In this document: positions 8,555 through 15,943 of the stretch, piece after piece | How the letters are laid out: each line of letters starts with the position of its first letter | Numbering within the stretch: position 1 is the stretch's first letter | Program-made: the position numbers and the translations under genes | The notes under the pieces: model-generated | Told to the model about the DNA's origin: nothing | Seen by the model: the letters and a program-made list of their open reading frames with translations, nothing else | Databases searched by the model: none | NCBI GenBank assembly: GCA_947469285.1 | Contig: CANIOW010000011.1 | Coordinates: 35,941 to 99,940, forward strand | Reading direction: 5' to 3' | Length of the DNA stretch: 64,000 nucleotides | Source of the DNA: Gammaproteobacteria bacterium | Lineage (GTDB): Bacteria; Pseudomonadota; Gammaproteobacteria; Steroidobacterales; Steroidobacteraceae

Positions 8555-10807
8555 ATGTCCATGCCCACCCAGAACACTGTGACCCGCACGCTGCGGGGCG
8601 TTGTGACCGCTACCTTGTTGCTGGCTTCTGCCGGCGCGTCCGCGCAACAGGCAGCGGCTAGCGAGGGTCTCGAAGAGATCATCGTTACCGCGACGAAGAA
8701 GGCCAATGCCATCATCGACACGCCGGCTGCCATTTCCGCCATCACTGCCGAGCAGATGGGCGCGGGCGGCATTGAAGACGTGTCCGACCTGGCCACCGCG
8801 GTGCCCAGCTTGTCGGTTGGTGACCAGTTCGGCGTCAACCGCACCTTCATCCGCGGCGTCGGCATGACCAGCATCGACCTCGGCGCTGACGGCGCGGTGG
8901 CCTTCCTGCAGGACGGCGCGATGATCGCCCGCCCGTCGGCCCAGCTGTCCGGCTTCTATGACCTGGAACAGGTGGAAGTGCTGCGGGGCCCGCAGGGCAC
9001 CACCTACGGCCGCGGCGCCACGGCCGGTGTCATCAACCTGGTCACGCGGAAGCCCGGTAAAGAACTGAACGGCTATGCCCGCTTGACGGGCGGCAACTAC
9101 TCGGCCAAGACCTTTGAAGGCGCGGTCGGTGGTCCGGTCTCCGACACGGTGGGCGCGCGCCTGGCCGTGAAATGGGACCAGCGTGACGGCTACGGCAAGA
9201 ATCTGTTCACTGGCAGCCAGATCGACAACCGCGACGCCATTGCGGTGCGCGGCATGGTGTCGTTTGCGCCCAGCGACGATGTGTCGGCCACCCTCATCGC
9301 CGACTATTTCAAGGAAGACGACAACAACTACGCCTTCCACTACTTCGGCACCACGGCCACGCCGGAAAACTTCCTGGCGCACAATATTCTCGGCGGCAAG
9401 ACCATTTTCGACTACTACGCCGACCGCAACCAGACGCCGGATTTGCGCAATATCTATTCTGACCAAGACCCCGTCAACACCCGTCACGGTACCGGCGTCA
9501 CGGCGCTGGTCGACTTCACGCTCGGCGAGTGGGATGTCAAGTCGGTCACCGCCTGGCGCGACTTCACGCGCTACACCCGTGACGATCTTGACGTCTCGGA
9601 CGTCAACATGTTCGGCCAGAATAATTATGACGAGCAGAGCACGGCGCTGAGCCAGGAGTTCACCTTCAGCCGCACCGCCGGTAAGTGGGAACTGCTCGGC
9701 GGCGCCATGTTCTTCCACGAGAAGCTGTTCGGCTCGGTGAAGGTGCCGCTGACCAACTTTGCGGCTTTGGTGAACGTGCTGAATGCAGACACACTAGGCT
9801 GGGTGAACCTGCCAAACGGTGCTTTGAACAGCTTGAATTACTGGCAGCTGGGCACTGTGAAGACGGACGCCTACGGCGCCTTCTTGCAGGGCACGTATGC
9901 GATCAACGAGCAGCTGAAGCTCACCGTGGGCGGGCGTTACAACCGTGAAAAGCGCGTCGGCACCGGCTCGTTCATTTTCGACGCCCTGCCCTTGAACGTA
10001 GCCACGGACAAAGGCCGGACCTGGGACGCTCTCACGCCGAAATTCCTGCTCGAGTACAACACTGCTGGTGGACAGCTGTGGTACGGCAGCCTGACGCGCG
10101 GCTTTAAGTCGGGCGTCATCAATGTTGGCAGCCAGAACGACGTGATCGACCCAGAGTATGTCTGGAGCACCGAAGTGGGCGTGAAGGGCAAGGCGGCTAA
10201 CGGTAATGTGGAATACCGCGTGGCGGGCTTTTACTACAAGTACACCAACCTGCAGGTGGGGTTTGTGGATGCTAACAGCGTCGTGAGCACGGTGAACGCC
10301 GCTTCGGCGCGCAACTATGGGCTGGAAGTGGAGCTGCGGGCGCGGCTGGCGGAAGGCCTGACGGCGGACTTCTACGCCACCCTGCTGGACGCCACGTATC
10401 AGGAATTCACCACCGGCGACTACCGCAACGGCTTTGCGCAGGTGGATGTGTCCGGTAACCGCCTGCAGAACGCACCGCCCGCCACTGCCTTTGCGGGTCT
10501 GACCTACGAGACGGCGCTGGGCAGCGGCACGCTGGCCTTGCGCGCGGAAGCGTCCTACCAGGGCAAGGTGTATTTCACCGAGTTCAACAATGCGGACGCG
10601 GTGCAAGACAGCTACACCATCGGCAATGTGTCGGCGGTGTACACCGACGGCAGCGGCCATTGGAGCGTGGGTGGTTGGGTGAAGAATGTGGGTGATGAAT
10701 ACATCATCAGCAACAACATCATCACCGCACCGCTGTATGGCAGCATCCGGGTGGGCTCGGTGGCGCCGCCGCGTACTTACGGCGTGACGGTCGGTTACAA
10801 GTTCTGA
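8555..10807 (+). CDS. TonB-dependent outer-membrane receptor
   Basis: Outer-membrane active-transport channel, 750 aa. Signal peptide about 1-30 (hydrophobic core, cleavage after ASA), TonB-box-like EEIIVTA at about 40-47, plug domain about 50-165 (including VEVLRGPQGTTYGRGA and GVINLVTRKP), then a 22-strand beta-barrel ending in the typical terminal Phe (VGYKF). It belongs to the large plug-barrel group often found with catabolic genes for hydrophobic compounds in proteobacteria and sphingomonads, not clearly a siderophore receptor. A P450 gene follows after 16 bases and is probably cotranscribed, so the likely cargo is an organic substrate of the island. The cargo itself is not deducible. 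Confidence 0.9.
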   Translation: MSMPTQNTVTRTLRGVVTATLLLASAGASAQQAAASEGLEEIIVTATKKANAIIDTPAAISAITAEQMGAGGIEDVSDLATAVPSLSVGDQFGVNRTFIRGVGMTSIDLGADGAVAFLQDGAMIARPSAQLSGFYDLEQVEVLRGPQGTTYGRGATAGVINLVTRKPGKELNGYARLTGGNYSAKTFEGAVGGPVSDTVGARLAVKWDQRDGYGKNLFTGSQIDNRDAIAVRGMVSFAPSDDVSATLIADYFKEDDNNYAFHYFGTTATPENFLAHNILGGKTIFDYYADRNQTPDLRNIYSDQDPVNTRHGTGVTALVDFTLGEWDVKSVTAWRDFTRYTRDDLDVSDVNMFGQNNYDEQSTALSQEFTFSRTAGKWELLGGAMFFHEKLFGSVKVPLTNFAALVNVLNADTLGWVNLPNGALNSLNYWQLGTVKTDAYGAFLQGTYAINEQLKLTVGGRYNREKRVGTGSFIFDALPLNVATDKGRTWDALTPKFLLEYNTAGGQLWYGSLTRGFKSGVINVGSQNDVIDPEYVWSTEVGVKGKAANGNVEYRVAGFYYKYTNLQVGFVDANSVVSTVNAASARNYGLEVELRARLAEGLTADFYATLLDATYQEFTTGDYRNGFAQVDVSGNRLQNAPPATAFAGLTYETALGSGTLALRAEASYQGKVYFTEFNNADAVQDSYTIGNVSAVYTDGSGHWSVGGWVKNVGDEYIISNNIITAPLYGSIRVGSVAPPRTYGVTVGYKF

Positions 10808-10823
10808 CCAACGGGGTCCTGTT

Positions 10824-12077
10824 ATGAGCACTGGCGTGGCCGAAGACTTTTACCGCTTCGACCCCGCTGACCAAGCGCTCGTTCGGGACCCGTACCCTAC
10901 CTACCGTCGCATGCAGGCCCAGCCGGGTCTGCATGCGGCGGCCGGGGGCTACCATGTGGCCACTCGCTACCTAGACGTGCGTCAGGTGCTGGCCAGCCCG
11001 GCCTTTGGTCAGGGCGATTTCATCAAAAATATCCAGCTGTTCTACGGGCCCGACTTCGACGTGCTGGCGCAGCCGGCGTATCGCTGGTTGTCGGAGGTGT
11101 TCTTGATGCAGGACCCGCCGCACCACACCCGCTTGCGCAAACTGGTGAGTTTTGCGCTGACACCTAAGCGTATTGCCGATATGGCGCCGCGCATCGAAGC
11201 GCTCCAGCAAGGCCTGATCGACACGTGGCTGGCCCAAGGCGGACAGGGCGATGTGGTCTACGACCTCGCTTATCCATTGCCGGTGCTGGTGATGTTCGAC
11301 ATGCTGGGCGTGGAGGAAAGTGAACGGACGCCAGAAGCGATGGCCAAATTGACGCGCGCGATCGCCGAGGCTTTCTTGGTGTTCGAGACGCGCGTGCTAA
11401 CGCCGGCGGAGCTGGCCTTGGCCAACCGGCAGATGGACTATCTGTACGCTTTTTTCGGTGCGCTGTTTGATCGCCGCCAGCGGGACCCGCGCGACGACCT
11501 GACCTCTGCGCTGGCCAGTGTGCGTGATGAAACCGGCGATGCACTTTCGCACCGGGAGATGGTGACGATTGTGATCGCCATGTTTGGTGCGGGGTTTGAA
11601 ACCACCGCGCATTTGATCAGCAATGGCTTGTATACGCTCCAGCGTTACCCGGAACAATGGGCGCAATTGGTCGCCAACCCGGCGTTGGCGGCGGGGGTGG
11701 TAGAAGAAGTGTTGCGGTTTGAATCCTCGCTGCAAGCCACCTACCGCACGGCCCTGGAAGACACGCTGGTGGATGGCACCTACGTGAAGGGTGGCGAGCG
11801 CGTGCTGTGCATTGTGGCGGCAGCGAATCGCGACGCGAGCGTGTTTGCCGACCCGGAGCGCTTTGACCTGACCCGCAAGGACATTCGCGGGCTGAGCTTT
11901 GGCGGTGGCATTCACCACTGCATTGGTCAGGCCTTGGCGCGCCTGGAAGGGCGCATCGCGTTCGAGTCGTTTGCGAAGCGGCTACCGCAATTGCAGGTCG
12001 AAACGCTGAATCCACCCTGGCGGCCAGGGTTTTTGTTCCGTGGACTCGAACATCTGCCGGGGCGCACCGCCCGCTGA
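10824..12077 (+). CDS. Cytochrome P450 (soluble bacterial class)
   Basis: Heme-thiolate monooxygenase of 417 aa with no membrane anchor. Motifs: I-helix oxygen-activation segment GAGFETTAH (about 252-260), K-helix ExxR in EEVLR, and the heme loop FGGGIHHCIGQ with the proximal Cys. Likely role: hydroxylation of the island's substrate, giving an alcohol that the dehydrogenases could oxidise (inference). No ferredoxin or ferredoxin reductase gene lies in the window, so the electron donors must be encoded elsewhere. It sits 16 bases behind the TonB receptor, in the same operon. The CYP family is unassigned. Confidence 0.93.
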   Translation: MSTGVAEDFYRFDPADQALVRDPYPTYRRMQAQPGLHAAAGGYHVATRYLDVRQVLASPAFGQGDFIKNIQLFYGPDFDVLAQPAYRWLSEVFLMQDPPHHTRLRKLVSFALTPKRIADMAPRIEALQQGLIDTWLAQGGQGDVVYDLAYPLPVLVMFDMLGVEESERTPEAMAKLTRAIAEAFLVFETRVLTPAELALANRQMDYLYAFFGALFDRRQRDPRDDLTSALASVRDETGDALSHREMVTIVIAMFGAGFETTAHLISNGLYTLQRYPEQWAQLVANPALAAGVVEEVLRFESSLQATYRTALEDTLVDGTYVKGGERVLCIVAAANRDASVFADPERFDLTRKDIRGLSFGGGIHHCIGQALARLEGRIAFESFAKRLPQLQVETLNPPWRPGFLFRGLEHLPGRTAR

Positions 12078-12108
12078 GCGCTGTGGCGTGTCTGCGCGGG
12101 ACGGGCGG

Positions 12109-12531
12109 TCAAACGGCGGTGGTGGTCTGTGTCAGCCGACGCGCGGCGCCGACGATGTCTTCGAGTGTCGAGCCGGGCGGGTAGACTTCAACCTCCAGCG
12201 CCTTCAGGCGCTTCACGGCCCAGGGCGCGATAACGCCACCGCAGAAGATGGGCAGCTCCGGACGCGCAGCGCGCAGTTCGGCAATGCAACGTTCGGCCAC
12301 GCCCACATGCCCGCCGATATTCAAGCCCACGAGGTCGACGTCTTCGTCGATGGCGGCGCGCACGATCTCGGCGCCGGTGATCATGCCACCCAAAATGACG
12401 TGGAAGCCGCCATCACGCAGCGCACGTGCCACCACGGAGATGCCGCGCCAGTGGCCATCCAGCGCTGTTTTGACCAGCAGGATGCGTGGCGCATGCGCTG
12501 GTGGCGTTACTTCCGTGAGGGCGCTGTTCAT
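12109..12531 (-). CDS. Small, cobalamin-binding subunit of an acyl-CoA mutase
   Basis: 140-aa B12-binding Rossmann domain that pairs with the adjacent large subunit. The base-off/His-on motif is present as DGHWRG (Asp25, His27, Gly30), with the conserved preceding Lys21. The later GG motif (FCGGVI) is present. The SxL motif expected in the middle strand is absent: methylmalonyl-CoA mutases have about VSSLAGGH there, whereas this protein has GLNIGGH, two residues shorter with no Ser. Start ATG 12531 overlaps the large-subunit stop by 4 bases (ATGA), which shows coupling and stoichiometric expression. The domain split resembles IcmB/HcmB of isobutyryl- and 2-hydroxyisobutyryl-CoA mutases. Confidence 0.88.
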   Translation of the reverse strand: MNSALTEVTPPAHAPRILLVKTALDGHWRGISVVARALRDGGFHVILGGMITGAEIVRAAIDEDVDLVGLNIGGHVGVAERCIAELRAARPELPIFCGGVIAPWAVKRLKALEVEVYPPGSTLEDIVGAARRLTQTTTAV

Positions 12532-14162
12532 ACCACCTCCGGTGTTTGCCAGTCGCCCCAGGCCTCGCGGTAGACCGCACCGATCTCGCCCAAGGTCACT
12601 TCCGCATCCAGCGCTGCCATCATGGCGGGCATGATGTTGTCTTGGTTGCGACAAGTGGCGGCGAGTGTTTTCAGTGCGTCGGTGGCTGCGCGCTCATGGC
12701 GTTCGCGACGCACTGCGGCGAGACGCTCTTGGGCTACTTCGTAGGCGTCGTTGACGCCTTCGAAACCCTCGACCTCGAAGGTGCCTACGTCATCCTTGAA
12801 CGCGGTCACCCCCACCACGGGGCGGGTGCCATCCATTTCCTGCTGGAACCAGCCGACCTGGTTTTCACGTGCGCGCTGGTGCAGCCAGCCGCTGTCGAGG
12901 GTGGCCAGAAACCCGGCATGCTGCTGGATCTGTTCGCAGAACTCCCAGCCGCGTTGTTCCAGTTCGGCCGTCATGGCCTCGATGTAGTACGAGCCGCCAA
13001 GCGGGTCCGCCACGGCGTGCAGGTTGGTCTCGTGGGCCAGTACTTGCTGGATGCGCACGGACATTTGGTGGGCGTGTTCGCTGGGAATGCTGATGGCCTC
13101 GTCATAGCCCGACACGCCAAGTGACTGCGTGCCGCCGAGCACCGCCGACAAGGCCATGAGCGTGCCGCGGACGATGTTGTTGAACGGCTGCTGGTAGGTC
13201 ATGGCCGCGCCGCTGGTGACGATGTGGATGCGCATGCGCAGTGCACGTTCGTCGGTGATGCCGTAGCGCGTGGACAGCAGGTGATGCCACATCTTGCGCG
13301 CCGCACGCAGCTTGGCGGCGTCCTCGAAGATTTCCATGGTGGTGCGGAAGTTCACGCCACCGCAGCGGTAGGCGGCGCTGGTGAGGTCCATGCGGCCGCG
13401 ACGCTGGATCTCGTCGAGGTATTCGATGGCATTGGCCATGACCGCGCCAAGCTCTTGCCAGGCATTCAGGCCAGTGTCGCCGCCGTTATAGCCGGCGATG
13501 GACACGGGGACCCACTTGGGCAGGTGTTCACCGCAGAACTCGATGATGTCTGCGTTGAGCCGCAGCCCTGGCGCCGTGGGGATTTGCTGCTTGGTCACGC
13601 AGCCCAGATAGGTGAGGAAGAAATCGCTCTGGCCGGTGCCGCCCAGATTTTGCAAGGCGATGCCACGGCGCTTGGCGACGGTCCAGTAGGCCGCTAGGGC
13701 GAAGGGTGCATGTTGCACCACCGCGCCGCCGGCATGGCCATAGGTGTTTTCAATCGGCAGACCGTCTAGGCAAATGGCGACATCGCGAACGCTTTGCATC
13801 ACGGCGCCGGTCATGCCCACGTCTTCACGCCGCGCCACCACTTCGGGATGGTCAACGTTGTAGAGATGGTCGGCGGTATTGCGGTCATGCTCCATCAGGA
13901 AGCCGGTCTCGCCGTTCTTCAGCAGGAACTTGATGCGCTCGTTCTCGTCTTCGGGTTTACCGAAGCCCGACAATTGGAAGATGCGCCAGGGCTTGGTGCG
14001 GTAGCCTTGGGGGAAGCAGCCGCGATGATAGGGAGCTTCCCCCGGGCGCCCGCCCATCACCTCGCGGTGGGCGCTGGGGACATCTTCCGGGCCATAGCTG
14101 GGCTTCAGCGCAATGCCGGAGCGGGTGGTGAACAGGGGTGGTGTCGCGGGCGTCCTTTCCAT
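12528..14162 (-). CDS. Large subunit of an adenosylcobalamin-dependent acyl-CoA mutase, atypical active site
   Basis: 544-aa TIM-barrel subunit, the size of IcmA/HcmA, without a fused B12 domain. Fold markers: PGEAPYHRGCFP (39-51), LSGFG (64-68), GTGQSD with Gln178, IAGYN (222-226), SGYDEA and DPLGGSYYIE. Compared from memory with methylmalonyl-, isobutyryl- and 2-hydroxyisobutyryl-CoA mutases, key positions differ: Tyr/Phe/Ile of RQ(Y/F/I)AGF is Leu64, TRG is HRG (46-48), the carboxylate-Arg/Gln region carries Cys188, and the conserved His of SGYH is Asn226. The substrate is therefore probably not methylmalonyl-CoA. I start at ATG 14162; the frame stays open upstream but that part lacks family similarity. 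A MeaB chaperone lies 3.4 kb away. Confidence 0.87.
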   Translation of the reverse strand: MERTPATPPLFTTRSGIALKPSYGPEDVPSAHREVMGGRPGEAPYHRGCFPQGYRTKPWRIFQLSGFGKPEDENERIKFLLKNGETGFLMEHDRNTADHLYNVDHPEVVARREDVGMTGAVMQSVRDVAICLDGLPIENTYGHAGGAVVQHAPFALAAYWTVAKRRGIALQNLGGTGQSDFFLTYLGCVTKQQIPTAPGLRLNADIIEFCGEHLPKWVPVSIAGYNGGDTGLNAWQELGAVMANAIEYLDEIQRRGRMDLTSAAYRCGGVNFRTTMEIFEDAAKLRAARKMWHHLLSTRYGITDERALRMRIHIVTSGAAMTYQQPFNNIVRGTLMALSAVLGGTQSLGVSGYDEAISIPSEHAHQMSVRIQQVLAHETNLHAVADPLGGSYYIEAMTAELEQRGWEFCEQIQQHAGFLATLDSGWLHQRARENQVGWFQQEMDGTRPVVGVTAFKDDVGTFEVEGFEGVNDAYEVAQERLAAVRRERHERAATDALKTLAATCRNQDNIMPAMMAALDAEVTLGEIGAVYREAWGDWQTPEVV

Positions 14163-14268
14163 ATCGTTCAGAATATACTCACCATATAAAAAATCTACCA
14201 CTGGTATTTTGTGTTGCTGAGTGGTTAATTTCCAGTTCAGAATGCGTTTTGGTTGCTGAGGACTCTGT
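14163..14268. promoter_or_regulatory. Divergent promoter region, mutase / SDR
   Basis: 106 AT-rich bases between two divergent operons. It contains the short inverted repeat TACCA-C-TGGTA (14196-14206) next to a run of six A. CTACCA at 14195-14200 is the reverse complement of TGGTAG, which also occurs in the promoter regions at 8475-8480 and (as CTACCA) at 19749-19754. A shared hexamer in three short regions is weak evidence, but it agrees with one regulator acting on the island. No consensus sigma-70 promoter is obvious. Confidence 0.35.
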
Positions 14269-15075
14269 ATGCCCATCCCTGTTTCGGCTCCGCCTGACCT
14301 GTCCCGGCTGTTTTCGGTGGCGGGTAAAAACGTATTGATCACCGGTGGGACCGGCGGCTTGGGCGGAATGCTGGCGAGCGCCTTCCTCGCCGCCGGTGCG
14401 CGGGTGTGGATTACCGGGCGCAAGGCGCAAGCGCTGGCCGCGGCCAAAGCAACGCTGGCGGCACTGGGGCCGGTGGAGACGCTCGAAGGCGATCTCGGCA
14501 ACAGCGAGGGCGTGAAGTCCATCATCGCTGGCTTCCAGGCGCAGGCCGACCAGCTGCATGTGCTGATCAACAATGCCGGCCAGACCTGGGGCGCACCGCT
14601 GGAACGGTTCCCGGAGCAGGCCTGGGACAGCGTTCAGGCCGTGAATGTGAAAGCGCCCTTCATGCTGGTGCAGGGGTTGCTGCCGCAGTTGTGCGCGGCC
14701 GCCAGCGACGCTGATCCGGCGCGCATCATCAATATTGGGTCGGTCTATGGCGTCACCACCGACGTGCAGCAGGCCTATTCGTATACGGCGAGCAAGGCGG
14801 CCATCCACCAGCTGACGGCCGTGTTGGCACGTGAGCTGGCGCCAAAGCGCATCCTCGTCAATGCCATTGCGCCGGGTTTGTTTCACACCAAGATGACCAA
14901 TTTCTGGCTGGAAAATGCCGCGCTGCGCGAGACCATGCTGGCGGCAGTGCCGTTGAATCGGCTTGGTACGGTGGAAGATATCGGTGGCCTAGCGCTGTTT
15001 TTATGCTCGCGCGCCGGGGCCTATCTCACCGGCAATATTTTGCCCCTCGATGGCGGCATCCTCGCCGCGCGCTGA
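14269..15075 (+). CDS. Short-chain dehydrogenase/reductase
   Basis: Classical SDR of 268 aa. Cofactor loop TGGTGGLGG (about 25-33), NNAG, catalytic Ser in NIGSVYG and the YxxxK pair in YTASK; after them PG and the C-terminal LPLDGG typical of FabG-like members. It would oxidise a secondary alcohol or reduce a keto group, with NAD(P). It is the first gene of a rightward operon with a crotonase and faces the mutase operon. Candidate roles are oxidation of a P450-derived alcohol or of a hydroxyacyl-CoA; the sequence does not decide. Confidence 0.88.
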   Translation: MPIPVSAPPDLSRLFSVAGKNVLITGGTGGLGGMLASAFLAAGARVWITGRKAQALAAAKATLAALGPVETLEGDLGNSEGVKSIIAGFQAQADQLHVLINNAGQTWGAPLERFPEQAWDSVQAVNVKAPFMLVQGLLPQLCAAASDADPARIINIGSVYGVTTDVQQAYSYTASKAAIHQLTAVLARELAPKRILVNAIAPGLFHTKMTNFWLENAALRETMLAAVPLNRLGTVEDIGGLALFLCSRAGAYLTGNILPLDGGILAAR

Positions 15076-15110
15076 GGGGTTTGCATCGCAGGGTTAGAGG
15101 AGCGCAGTCC

Positions 15111-15908
15111 ATGGATCTGAGCCATTACCAAACGCTGGCACTGGAGACTCGCGGGGCGGCGTTGTGGGTAACGCTCAACCGTCCGGAGTCGCTGAATGCT
15201 TTCGATTCACTGATGATCGACGAGTTGCTCCGGCTGTTCACGGGTCTGGAGGCAGAACGCGAACTGCGGGTGGTGGTGCTGCGGGGTGCCGGGCGGGCTT
15301 TCTGCGCGGGGCTGGACCTCAAAGACATTCTGCCGCGGCTCGACGAGATGAACGCGCTGGCGGTGTTCGATGAACAGCGTCGCCTCAGTCGCATCATTCT
15401 GGCCATGCGCCGCTGCCCGCAGCCTATCGTCTGCCTGTGGCACGGAGCGGCCTCGGGGGGTGGCTTTGTGCTCGGCCTTGCGGCGGATATTCGCTACTGC
15501 ACCCCGGAAGTGCGCCTCAACGCGGCGTTCATCTTGGTGGGCCTGACCGGGTGCGATGTGGGCGTGAGCTGGTTGCTGCCGCGGCTGGTAGGCGCTTCGG
15601 TGGCCACCGAGCTGTTGCTGACCGGTCGCACCATTGGTGCCGCCCGTGCGCAGGCCATCGGCCTGGTCGCGGACGTCATCGACCAGGCGGATCTCGAAGC
15701 CACGGCGGAGCGCACGGTGGCCGAATTACTGCACGCCACGCCGCTGGCGCTGATGCTGACCAAGCAAGCCTTGCAGGCCAATTTGTCGGCACCCAGCCTC
15801 GAGGCTGCCATCGATCTGGAAGACCGGCAGCAGGCCTTGTTGGCCTTACAGCCCGACTTCAGCCAGCGCATGCGTGCGTTCGCCGCCCGGAAGACAGAAC
15901 GCAAATAG
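15111..15908 (+). CDS. Crotonase-fold protein annotated as enoyl-CoA hydratase, hydratase glutamates absent
   Basis: 265 aa; start ATG 15111 has a good Shine-Dalgarno (AGAGGAG, about 9 bases ahead). The CoA-binding and oxyanion-hole segments are clear (AFCAGLDLKDI; SGGGFVLG). The two catalytic Glu of rat-type enoyl-CoA hydratase are not there: GGGFVL replaces GGGCEL, and NAAFILVG replaces GQPEILLG. An Asp is kept in GCDVGVS, at about the place of the second acid of dienoyl-CoA isomerases. Hence it may be an isomerase, C-C lyase or another crotonase rather than a hydratase; the neighbouring FadB-like protein has an intact hydratase site. It is cotranscribed with the SDR (35-base gap). Confidence 0.85.
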   Translation: MDLSHYQTLALETRGAALWVTLNRPESLNAFDSLMIDELLRLFTGLEAERELRVVVLRGAGRAFCAGLDLKDILPRLDEMNALAVFDEQRRLSRIILAMRRCPQPIVCLWHGAASGGGFVLGLAADIRYCTPEVRLNAAFILVGLTGCDVGVSWLLPRLVGASVATELLLTGRTIGAARAQAIGLVADVIDQADLEATAERTVAELLHATPLALMLTKQALQANLSAPSLEAAIDLEDRQQALLALQPDFSQRMRAFAARKTERK

Positions 15909-15943
15909 AGTTCCTGCCGCTACAATGGTCGCGGGGGGGCACC

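Noticed and set aside
8402..9718. Long open frame (438 codons) antisense to the TonB receptor
   Set aside because: It has the low-complexity His/Val/Arg composition of the opposite strand of a GC-rich gene and no family motif, and the sense gene is clear.
9794..10831. Second long antisense frame (345 codons) under the TonB receptor
   Set aside because: Same reason; it also crosses the receptor stop and P450 start without any motif.
12109..14162. Annotation of the mutase as methylmalonyl-CoA mutase
   Set aside because: The substrate-carboxylate Arg region, the Tyr gate and the active-site His are not conserved in my alignment, and no epimerase or propionyl-CoA carboxylase is nearby.
14163..14573. 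N-terminal extension of the mutase large subunit (about 137 codons)
   Set aside because: It overlaps the divergent SDR gene and lacks similarity to mutases; family homology begins at the ATG at 14162.
15437..15943. N-terminal extension of the diguanylate cyclase into the crotonase gene
   Set aside because: The frame is open but would overlap the crotonase in another frame over about 470 bases; a start with a Shine-Dalgarno lies just after the crotonase stop.
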